The notes under the pieces were generated by a model. The model did not search any database. It saw only the letters and a program-made list of their open reading frames with translations, and was not told the origin of the DNA. From NCBI GenBank assembly GCA_903944555.1, contig CAJASG010000429.1, positions 1 through 5,363 of the forward strand: a DNA stretch of 5,363 nt. The letters are read 5' to 3'. Both the position numbers and the translations under genes were made by a program. Of the stretch, positions 1 to 5,363 are shown piece after piece. The number at the start of each line of letters is the position of its first letter. The first letter of the stretch is position 1. Source of the stretch: an uncultured beta proteobacterium (lineage in GTDB: Bacteria; Pseudomonadota; Gammaproteobacteria; Burkholderiales; Burkholderiaceae_C).

Positions 1-917
1 GCCACGTTGAGCATGTTCTCCACGGCCTTGTTCATGAAAATGACGTTGTTGCCATCATCGGCAATCATCACGTTCCCAGCAACGCTTTCTAATGCCGTGC
101 GCAGGCGCAGGTTGAAGGTTGCGGCCAAGGCGGCTTCTTTGAGCTTTTCACGTGTTTCACTCAGCAGCGCCAGCAAGCTAGTGGTGTCGCCAGCGCGCAA
201 ATGCAATGCGGTGTTGTAGTCACCAGCGGTCAGATCCCGGGCCAACTGGCATGCCACCTCTGGGTCGCCACCGATTTGACGAATTACGCTGCGCGACAAT
301 ACCCAGCCAGCGCCACCCAAGGCAATGCCACCCAGCGCGATAACCATCCAATTCCAGAAAAGACCCTGCTTGCCGCTGGTATCAGACGCAACGTTGACGT
401 CGTCAGCGATCTTCTGGACGTTGTCACCCAGTTTGCCCATGCTTTCTTCCAGTTTTGAAAAGCTGGTTTCAAATTTGGGCCAAGCATTGTTACCTTCTGC
501 CTTACTAATAAACGCTGCTGCCACAGTAGCAATGGCACTCTTCTGATAGTCGTCCAGATCCTGACGCAGCAAATCCAACTGCGCATTGACTTCGGCAATG
601 TTTTGAGAACGAACCGACTTCAAGTGATCCTGGAAAATCGTAAGGTGTTCGCCGAGATCCTTCTCCAGTTCGGCGCGGTCGTCCGCGCTTACCGTGCCAG
701 TCGCGGCCAGTCGCAGGCTGTTCAGCACATCCCCGCGAATGGCATCGTGCATCATGTCCGCGCCCATCTGTGCACGCACCATGGCGGTGACCGCGACCGC
801 CTCATCACCGTACTTGGCCTGTTGGGTTGCATTGAAAACCCCCATGCCTCCCACACCCAATAGCAGGAGTAAGGCGCCACCAACCATCGTGTACAACCGT
901 GTTTTTAGATCCAACAT
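1..917 (-). CDS. Methyl-accepting chemotaxis protein, N-terminal part (4HB sensor, HAMP, start of PAS); truncated by window edge
   Basis: The frame is open from an ATG at 917 to the window edge: 305 codons, no stop. I translated it by hand. An in-frame TGA lies 18 nt upstream of the ATG and a good ribosome site precedes it, so the start is firm. Residues about 9-27 form a first membrane segment (MVGGALLLLLGVGG). Residues about 30-185 are a helical periplasmic region of four-helix-bundle (4HB_MCP) type, including MMHDAIRGDVL. A second membrane segment lies at about 187-208. A HAMP linker follows (about 209-260; IGGDPEVA, LTAGDYNTALHLRAGDT), then a PAS beginning at about 275 (ALESVAGNVMIADDGNNVIF). 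This arrangement is known from inner-membrane chemoreceptors that signal to CheA/CheW. The conserved cytoplasmic signalling hairpin is outside the window, so a HAMP-PAS histidine kinase or diguanylate cyclase is not strictly excluded. The ligand cannot be read from the sequence. Confidence 0.88.
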   Translation of the reverse strand, partial: MLDLKTRLYTMVGGALLLLLGVGGMGVFNATQQAKYGDEAVAVTAMVRAQMGADMMHDAIRGDVLNSLRLAATGTVSADDRAELEKDLGEHLTIFQDHLKSVRSQNIAEVNAQLDLLRQDLDDYQKSAIATVAAAFISKAEGNNAWPKFETSFSKLEESMGKLGDNVQKIADDVNVASDTSGKQGLFWNWMVIALGGIALGGAGWVLSRSVIRQIGGDPEVACQLARDLTAGDYNTALHLRAGDTTSLLALLSETREKLKEAALAATFNLRLRTALESVAGNVMIADDGNNVIFMNKAVENMLNV

Positions 918-1176
918 TCCATCTCCTTCATTTCAATGGACGGACACCTTCGAGCAAGTGCCATTTTGCAGCCTATTTAGAGACATCGGACGGGCGGGTA
1001 CATTCAAAACTACTAGGAGATTCCCGTAGGAGCCCTGGTCTGATACGAACCCTGACGAGCCTCATTGCATGCCCGTGTGAGTTATCGCTGTTGGACGTTA
1101 TCTCAGTGATTTTTTTGGCCGGGGCATATCTGTTTTATTCTTGAGATCTATCGCCCGCAGCATCCGGGTTGATGCC
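918..1176. other. 259-bp non-coding gap between the DUF4139 gene and the chemoreceptor gene
   Basis: No believable reading frame lies here, and nothing resembles an RNA gene. It should hold the end of the DUF4139 transcript and the promoter of the chemoreceptor. After the DUF4139 stop only small stems are visible: GCATC/GATGC around a 6-nt loop (1160-1175), and an overlapping CCCG/CGGG pair. Neither is followed by a T-run, so no intrinsic terminator can be called. The stretch at about 1090-1145 is richer in A/T than its surroundings. It includes a run of seven T (plus strand) and two copies of GTTATC (1081-1086 and 1097-1102). The minus strand shows CGATAA (1082-1087), like the end of a flagellar sigma-28 -10 box, but there is no matching -35. 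The chemoreceptor promoter is therefore not located. Confidence 0.6.
923..928 (-). promoter_or_regulatory. Ribosome binding site of the chemoreceptor gene
   Basis: The minus strand reads AAGGAG here, five bases before the ATG at 917. It is the strongest Shine-Dalgarno match in the window and it fixes the start of the chemoreceptor. The other three genes have weak sites. Confidence 0.8.
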
Positions 1177-2619
1177 TCAATAGCGCACCAAAGCGCGGTA
1201 GGTCAGGGCGGTGCTGCCTTCGGCTGGGATGGCGATTTTCCAGACGGCTGTGTTGGCAGCGCCCTTGGTGTGCGCATGGCTGGCGCTGATGATCTGCCAG
1301 TCGCCCGGCATCGGTTCTTGCACCGTGACCACCACTGGTTCTTTCTTGGCATTTTTCAGTATTAGTTCGTAGGCGCTTTCAAACACATAGTTGTACTTGC
1401 TGGTTCCCCCCAGCTTTTTAAAGTCGGTCTGTTTTTTGTCTGCGGTTACATCAAACGCCTCACCCAGTTTTAGCCGTACTTTTTCGTTCTTGGGTGTGTG
1501 GTCAACCCGGTCTTCACCAATGAACTGGGCGTTGCCTGCAGCGTCCTTTTTGTACACCCGAATCACGCCCTTGGGCAGCGGCATGCCTAAGCGCGCGCTT
1601 TCCTTGTTGTCGAACTCGACAAACACCGCGACCTTGATTTTTTGACCTAGCTCGCCCGCGCTGGACTGGTAGTAATAGTCGTTGCCTTTGAGCAGCAGCT
1701 CCTTGCGGGCAGGTACACCACTGGCAGACAGCAGGGCGACTTGCTTGGTCTGGTTTTCAGCGATGGTGGTGGGGCGACCCAGTGTGTAGAGGTGGTACTC
1801 GAACAGGGACTCTTCGGCCATGTCGTTTGATGCCTTGGCCATCGCGGGGGCCGCCATGGCCAGCACGCGACCGCGCTGGACCATCTCTGGCGCGACCTGG
1901 TTCACGTCACCGGCCACCAACTGCAGCTTGGCATTGCGGTAGCTGGCGCCACTGGTATTGGTCAAGGTGACCCAGCCGGAGATGTCCAACTTGTCATCCG
2001 CTGCGGCCAGTTCCACCACATAGTCCGCACGCCACGCCAGGCCGCCGGTAAGGTAGCTCAACTCCAGGTCTTGCTGGACGCTGCCGGTGTTGTCCAGCGC
2101 CATGACCAGCGTGGGGCGGTCACGCAGGTTGGCGGGCACATCGCCAAACACCAGGCGGCCAGGGATGCCGGTCTCAATGCGTTGACCGATCTTCAGCACC
2201 ACGCCGTTGTTGGCGGCCAGTACGGTGGCCGCCTCCGTGATCTCAGCACCGGTCGCGGGGTTGGTACGGATGACGCTGACGTTTTGCCCTACATATTTTT
2301 CCAGCAGCTTTTGGGGCGTGAGCAAATCAAAGTCGAAATTTTGCTCCAGTACCTGGAAGCTGCCGGGTGCGCTGACGCTGCGCAACAGGGCCGTTTCGGG
2401 CCGCATTTTGGCGCTGACATCGCGAAACGCCAGTGCCAGGGGGCCGGATTTGAGTTGCACTCGGCGTTGGTCTTTCACCAGAGCCAGGTTGTCGTTGTAA
2501 ATGGTCACCGCAACCTCTTGCTGGTCTGCCAGGGTGCTGCGCGTCTCCACCGGTTGCGCGTAGGCGCTTTGCAAGGCAAACGACAAGGCCACAAGGGTAA
2601 ACCGGTGCAGGGATTTCAT
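1177..2619 (-). CDS. Exported DUF4139 domain-containing protein of unknown function
   Basis: This is a 480-aa protein from the ATG at 2619. The frame extends to a GTG at 2679, but the ATG is preferred because it begins a clean signal peptide: MKSLHR, a hydrophobic core (FTLVALSFALQ), then a probable cleavage after AYA at residue 21. A weak TGAAAG (2627-2632) sits seven bases upstream. The mature chain has no membrane helix, so a periplasmic or surface location is inferred. The pattern is typical of DUF4139 proteins: an N-terminal beta-rich part (VAVTIYNDNLALVKDQRRVQL, residues 37-57), a central LSYLTGGLAWRADYVVEL segment (187-204) and a C-terminal beta-sandwich-like half (VYKKDAAGNAQFIGEDRVDHTP, 355-376; EPMPGDW, 435-441). 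No catalytic motif or cysteine pair is visible, and no biochemical role is known to me. It lies 89 nt after the crotonase gene, on the same strand, with a possible promoter of its own. Confidence 0.85.
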   Translation of the reverse strand: MKSLHRFTLVALSFALQSAYAQPVETRSTLADQQEVAVTIYNDNLALVKDQRRVQLKSGPLALAFRDVSAKMRPETALLRSVSAPGSFQVLEQNFDFDLLTPQKLLEKYVGQNVSVIRTNPATGAEITEAATVLAANNGVVLKIGQRIETGIPGRLVFGDVPANLRDRPTLVMALDNTGSVQQDLELSYLTGGLAWRADYVVELAAADDKLDISGWVTLTNTSGASYRNAKLQLVAGDVNQVAPEMVQRGRVLAMAAPAMAKASNDMAEESLFEYHLYTLGRPTTIAENQTKQVALLSASGVPARKELLLKGNDYYYQSSAGELGQKIKVAVFVEFDNKESARLGMPLPKGVIRVYKKDAAGNAQFIGEDRVDHTPKNEKVRLKLGEAFDVTADKKQTDFKKLGGTSKYNYVFESAYELILKNAKKEPVVVTVQEPMPGDWQIISASHAHTKGAANTAVWKIAIPAEGSTALTYRALVRY

Positions 2620-2682
2620 TCTTGAACTTTCAGGTCGGACAGGCCTAGCATGCGTGTAGCCTGATCCGGAGTACGTCACGCC

Positions 2683-2712
2683 ATCATAGCCAGCGCGGCG
2701 AAGGCCGGTTAA
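2683..2712 (-). promoter_or_regulatory. Candidate sigma-70 promoter for the DUF4139 gene
   Basis: On the minus strand TTAACC (2707-2712) is followed after 18 bases by TATGAT (2683-2688). These match TTGACA at 4 of 6 and TATAAT at 5 of 6 positions. Transcription would begin near 2676, giving a leader of roughly 57 nt before the ATG at 2619. The -35 element overlaps the TAA stop of the upstream crotonase gene. This would let the DUF4139 gene be expressed apart from the acyl-CoA genes. The match was found by eye and the spacer is one base longer than ideal. Confidence 0.3.
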
Positions 2713-3476
2713 CGGTAGTTCGGGGGACGTTTTTCCAAAAAGGCAGAGATGCCTTCTTGTGCATCGGGCGTGAGGGCTGCGGTGGCCATGCGTTCCACCG
2801 CAAAGTCGTAGGCCTGGTGTTGTGGCAGGTCTATCTGGTGGTAGAACCCCTGTTTGCCGGAGGCCTTGGACAGGGTGCTGCCGCGTGTGGCCCGCTGGAT
2901 CAAATCCAGTGTGGCCGCGTGGAGTTGGTCGGGTGCGACCACCTTGTTGATAAGCCCCCAGTCGGCGGCGGTGGCCGCGTCGATCGCGTCACCGGTGAGC
3001 GCCATTTCCAGCGCACGCTTGCGGCCAATATTGCGAGCCACGGCAACCAGCGGAGTGTGGCAAAACAAACCAGCCTTGCCCCCCGGAATGGCGAACGAGG
3101 CAGTGTCGGCCGCCACGGCCAGATCGCAACTTGCCACGAGTTGGCAGCCGCCCGCCGTGGCCAGCGCGTGCACGCGCGCCACCACGGGTTGCGCCATGGC
3201 TTGCAGTGCGTTCATCATGTCCGTGCACACCGCAAACAGTTCGCGGGTCTGCTCCAGGGTGGCACCCGCCATATCGGCAAAATTGTGTCCCGCGCTAAAG
3301 ACCGGGCCGTTGGCGGCAAGGATGACACCCCGTGCATCGGTGCGGGAAATCGCAAGCAGCGCCTGTGTCAACTCCCGCATGACGTCAAGCGCCAGCGCAT
3401 TGCGCTTGTCAGGACGATTGAGCGTGACGGTGGTGATGGGGCCATCCGTGGTGACCAGCAGGTGTTCGTAGTTCAT
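2709..3476 (-). CDS. Enoyl-CoA hydratase/isomerase (crotonase) family protein, ECHDC3-like, without the classical catalytic glutamates
   Basis: This is a complete 255-aa crotonase-fold protein, a normal length for the family. The N-terminal part reads VTLNRPDKRNAL (residues 17-28). The first oxyanion-hole segment is FSAGHNFADM (60-69). The second CoA/oxyanion segment is ALATAGGCQLVASCDLAVA (104-122). The C-terminal helix ends FLEKRPPNYR, as is usual. In rat mitochondrial enoyl-CoA hydratase the acid/base residues are Glu144 (GGGCE) and Glu164 (QPE). The matching positions here are Gln112 (GGCQ) and Gly132 (IPG). The GGCQLVASCD and GLFCHTP (136-142) segments recall the ECHDC3 group, which also lacks these glutamates. 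CoA-thioester binding is likely; hydratase activity is doubtful. The start lies 18 nt after the dehydrogenase stop with only a weak ribosome site (AAGAATGG), so co-transcription and translational coupling are inferred. The protein is probably cytoplasmic, as no signal peptide is seen. Confidence 0.9.
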   Translation of the reverse strand: MNYEHLLVTTDGPITTVTLNRPDKRNALALDVMRELTQALLAISRTDARGVILAANGPVFSAGHNFADMAGATLEQTRELFAVCTDMMNALQAMAQPVVARVHALATAGGCQLVASCDLAVAADTASFAIPGGKAGLFCHTPLVAVARNIGRKRALEMALTGDAIDAATAADWGLINKVVAPDQLHAATLDLIQRATRGSTLSKASGKQGFYHQIDLPQHQAYDFAVERMATAALTPDAQEGISAFLEKRPPNYR

Positions 3477-3494
3477 GGGCCCATTCTTGCAGAA

Positions 3495-5294
3495 TCAGAA
3501 CATCTCCACGGGCATGCGGTTGGTGGTGACGCCAGCGGCCCGGATGCTGTGTGCCAGCCCCGGTGCCTGCGTCAGTATGGATTCCGCATAGAAACGGGCA
3601 GTGATCAGTTTGGCGGTGAAGAAGGGCACATCGCTGTCCATCCGGTCCTGCGCCACCATCAGGGCGCGGCCCATTTGCCAGCCACACAGCACGATGCCTG
3701 CCAACTTCAAGTAATTCACCGCACCGGCGTATACCGCTTTGGTGTCGGTCTTGCCGTTTGACACCACAAAGTCAATGGCATCTTCCAAAGCCAGTCGCCC
3801 CTGCTTGAGGGCGATCCGCATGGTGGTGCAGTCGTCATTGTCGTGGGCGGCCAGGTCCTGTTCAGTGGTTTCGATCTGTGCGCACAGGTGTTTAGCCATG
3901 GCCCCTTTGTCGCGCAGGGTCTTGCGGCCGACCAGGTCATTGGCCTGGATGGCGGTGGTGCCCTCGTAGATGGTCAGAATGCGGGCGTCACGCCAGTGCT
4001 GGGCAGCGCCTGTTTCTTCGATGTAGCCCATGCCGCCGTGGATTTGCACACCCAGGCTGGCCATGTCAATCGACATTTCTGTGGAAAAGCCCTTCACCAC
4101 CGGCACCAGGTACTCGTACAACGCCTGGTTGTGGGCTTGTACGCACGCATCCGCGGCATGGTGGGCTGCATCACTGGCGGCGGCGGCCACATAGGCCAAT
4201 GCGCGGGCCCCTTCCACATGGGCGCGCATGGTGAGCAGCATGCGTTTGACGTCGGGGTGGTTGATGATGGCGACTGGCCCGTCGGAGCCTGCCAGATCAC
4301 GGCTTTGGGCACGGTCATGGGCAAAACGCACCGCTTTTTGGTAGGCGCGGTCGGCAATGGCAATGCCCTGCATGCCCACGGCAAAGCGGGCTGCGTTCAT
4401 CATGATGAACATGTATTCCAGGCCACGGTTTTCCTCGCCCACCAAGTAGCCGACGGCGCCGCCGTGGTCGCCAAACTGCAAGACAGCCGTCGGGCTGGCT
4501 TTGATGCCGACTTTGTGTTCAATGGACACGCACCAGGCGTCGTTGCGTGCACCCAAAGTACCGTCGTCACCCACCATGAATTTGGGCACCAGGAACAGGC
4601 TGATGCCCTTCACCCCCTGCGGCGCGCCAGGCACCCGGGCCAGCACCAGGTGGACGATGTTCTCCGTCATGTCGTGTTCACCATAGGTGATGTAAATCTT
4701 GGTGCCAAACACTTTGTAGGTGCCATCGGCCTGCCCGGATGGGTCCATTTGTGGCTCGGCCCGCGTGCGCACGGCCGCCAGGTCGGAGCCCGCTTGCGGT
4801 TCGGTCAGGTTCATGGTGCCTGTCCACTGCCCGCTGATGAGCTTGGATGCGAACTTGCGCTTGAGGTCTTCACTACCGGCTACCAGCAGCGCTTCGATGG
4901 CGCCATCGGTCAACATGGGGCACAGGGCAAATGACAGGCTGGCCGCGTGCAGCATCTCGGCGCAGGGAGTGGCGATCAGCTTCGGAAAGCCCTGGCCACC
5001 AAACTCTGTGGGGTGAATCACCCCTTGCCAGCCGCCCTCGGCAAACTGGGTAAACGCGTCCTTGAAGCCGGGTGTGGTGGTGACCACGCCATCTTTCCAG
5101 CTGCTGGGATTTTTGTCCCCCTCCCAGTTCAGCGGGGCGACCACGCCCTCGCAGAACTTGGCCGACTCCTCCAATACTGCTTGGGCGGTGTCGATGTCGT
5201 AATCTTCAAAGCCGGGCAGGGCGCTGACTTTGGACAAGCCGGCCAGCTCCTGCATCACAAACAACATGTCTTTGAGGGGGGCTTGGTAGCTCAT
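3495..5294 (-). CDS. FAD-dependent acyl-CoA dehydrogenase, large C-terminally extended subfamily (DmdC-like)
   Basis: This 599-aa flavoprotein is predicted to oxidise an acyl-CoA to the 2,3-enoyl-CoA in the cytoplasm, passing electrons to ETF. The ATG at 5294 is chosen over a TTG at 5360 because MSYQAPLKDMLFVMQEL matches the usual start of this subfamily and gives its usual length of about 600 aa. Regions in order: short N-terminal cap (1-35), helical N-terminal domain (about 37-156), beta-barrel middle domain with the flavin-contacting MNLTEPQAGSDL (161-172), C-terminal helical domain (about 281-450), and an extra helical domain (about 466-595). ARFAVGMQG (302-310) and VQIHGGMGY (416-424) are typical. 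The expected catalytic base is Glu444 in YEGTTAIQ. The subfamily includes 3-methylmercaptopropionyl-CoA dehydrogenase (DmdC) but also many enzymes of unknown substrate, so the substrate is not assigned. A crotonase gene follows after 18 nt. The weak ribosome site is GAAAG before the ATG. Confidence 0.93.
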   Translation of the reverse strand: MSYQAPLKDMLFVMQELAGLSKVSALPGFEDYDIDTAQAVLEESAKFCEGVVAPLNWEGDKNPSSWKDGVVTTTPGFKDAFTQFAEGGWQGVIHPTEFGGQGFPKLIATPCAEMLHAASLSFALCPMLTDGAIEALLVAGSEDLKRKFASKLISGQWTGTMNLTEPQAGSDLAAVRTRAEPQMDPSGQADGTYKVFGTKIYITYGEHDMTENIVHLVLARVPGAPQGVKGISLFLVPKFMVGDDGTLGARNDAWCVSIEHKVGIKASPTAVLQFGDHGGAVGYLVGEENRGLEYMFIMMNAARFAVGMQGIAIADRAYQKAVRFAHDRAQSRDLAGSDGPVAIINHPDVKRMLLTMRAHVEGARALAYVAAAASDAAHHAADACVQAHNQALYEYLVPVVKGFSTEMSIDMASLGVQIHGGMGYIEETGAAQHWRDARILTIYEGTTAIQANDLVGRKTLRDKGAMAKHLCAQIETTEQDLAAHDNDDCTTMRIALKQGRLALEDAIDFVVSNGKTDTKAVYAGAVNYLKLAGIVLCGWQMGRALMVAQDRMDSDVPFFTAKLITARFYAESILTQAPGLAHSIRAAGVTTNRMPVEMF

Positions 5295-5318
5295 GGTGTG
5301 CTTTCGGTGGGTCTGGAA

Positions 5319-5324
5319 TTTATA
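5319..5324 (-). promoter_or_regulatory. Possible -10 element upstream of the acyl-CoA dehydrogenase gene
   Basis: The minus strand reads TATAAA, matching 5 of 6 positions of TATAAT, with 24 bases between it and the ATG at 5294. At 16-18 bp upstream there is no good -35 hexamer; that position is occupied by the GGCC repeat. If real, the promoter would give a very short leader (about 18 nt) and might need an activator. This is a weak call. Confidence 0.25.
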
Positions 5325-5328
5325 GTCA

Positions 5329-5345
5329 TTTAGGCCTTTTAGGCC
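5329..5345. repeat. Short palindrome and tandem 8-bp repeat in the dehydrogenase leader
   Basis: On the plus strand TTTAGGCC occurs twice (5329-5336 and 5338-5345), nine bases apart start to start. The same bases form a perfect inverted repeat, GGCCT-TTT-AGGCC (5333-5345). It lies immediately upstream of the TATAAA element and about 35-50 bases before the ATG. It could be a regulator site overlapping the promoter, or the stem of a terminator from an upstream gene. The T-run needed for a terminator is lacking: on the minus strand the stem is followed by TAAATGACTATAAATT. The repeat is seen directly; a function is only a guess. Confidence 0.4.
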
Positions 5346-5363
5346 GTGGATACTGCGCAAGCA

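Noticed and set aside
284..598. 104-codon minus-strand open frame inside the chemoreceptor gene
   Set aside because: It is in a different frame from the well-supported chemoreceptor reading frame, which is continuous across it and has clear membrane, HAMP and PAS segments.
953..963. TGGCAC followed by TTGCT on the minus strand upstream of the chemoreceptor, resembling both halves of a sigma-54 promoter
   Set aside because: The two halves are directly adjacent, whereas a sigma-54 promoter needs about five bases between them, so the helical spacing is wrong.
1082..1145. Flagellar sigma-28-like pieces on the minus strand: TAAA near 1142, GCCAAAAA near 1120, and AGCGATAA at 1082-1089
   Set aside because: No pair combines a good -35 and -10 at the usual spacing. 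TAAA to GCCAAAAA is one base short with a poor -10, and AGCGATAA has no TAAA at the right distance.
2071..2625. 184-codon open frame on the plus strand opposite the DUF4139 gene
   Set aside because: It is a shadow of the DUF4139 coding frame, with no family resemblance and no promoter or ribosome site visible.
2641..2664. Imperfect stem CAGGCTA/TAGGCCTG between the crotonase and DUF4139 genes
   Set aside because: One strand has an extra base, there is no following T-run, and it lies downstream of the likely DUF4139 promoter, so neither a terminator nor a riboswitch can be supported.
2620..2679. Upstream GTG start that would add 20 residues to the DUF4139 protein
   Set aside because: The added residues would precede and disrupt an otherwise normal signal peptide that starts at the ATG at 2619.
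2757..3761. 334-codon open frame on the plus strand opposite the crotonase gene and the end of the dehydrogenase gene
   Set aside because: It overlaps two well-recognised genes, resembles no protein family I know, is rich in His/Gly/Arg/Gln as antisense frames of GC-rich genes are, and has no clear ribosome site.
3843..4934. 363-codon open frame on the plus strand inside the dehydrogenase gene
   Set aside because: It lies fully antisense to a conserved enzyme. Its composition (many His, Gly, Val, Gln) is that of a mirror frame of GC-rich coding DNA, and no domain is recognisable.
5295..5360. TTG start that would add 22 residues to the acyl-CoA dehydrogenase
   Set aside because: The extra residues run through the repeat and the TATAAA element and do not resemble the family; the ATG at 5294 gives the typical N-terminus and length.

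Overview
The window carries four genes, all on the minus strand, read from high to low coordinates. GC content is high, and the protein types (a DmdC-like 600-residue acyl-CoA dehydrogenase, an ECHDC3-like crotonase, a 4HB-HAMP-PAS chemoreceptor) suggest a motile betaproteobacterium, probably Burkholderiales/Comamonadaceae (Rhodoferax-like). That placement is an inference from protein character, not from a marker gene.

Layout in the direction of transcription: (1) 5294-3495, a complete FAD-dependent acyl-CoA dehydrogenase of the large subfamily with an extra C-terminal domain (599 aa). A leader at 5295-5363 contains a TATAAA element and a small palindrome/direct repeat. (2) 3476-2709, a complete 255-aa crotonase-fold protein, 18 nt downstream and in the same reading frame as the dehydrogenase. 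It resembles the ECHDC3 group and lacks both glutamates used by classical enoyl-CoA hydratases. (3) 2619-1177, a complete 480-aa DUF4139 protein with an N-terminal signal peptide. It is probably transcribed at least partly from its own promoter, which overlaps the crotonase stop codon. (4) 917-1, the first 305 codons of a methyl-accepting chemotaxis protein, cut by the window edge inside its PAS domain. A 259-bp non-coding gap (918-1176) separates it from the DUF4139 gene.

How they fit together: the first two genes look like a two-gene acyl-CoA-handling operon. The dehydrogenase would introduce the 2,3-double bond. The crotonase partner is unlikely to be the hydratase for the next step, because its active-site acid/base residues are replaced. 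The DUF4139 protein (exported, unknown role) and the chemoreceptor have no evident functional link to that pair. I found no RNA gene, insertion sequence, CRISPR array, attachment site or phage-like segment. Long open frames on the plus strand opposite these genes are shadows of GC-rich coding sequence. I did not find a convincing new multi-gene system. The most interesting points are the glutamate-less crotonase paired with the dehydrogenase, and the single stop codon separating their frames.
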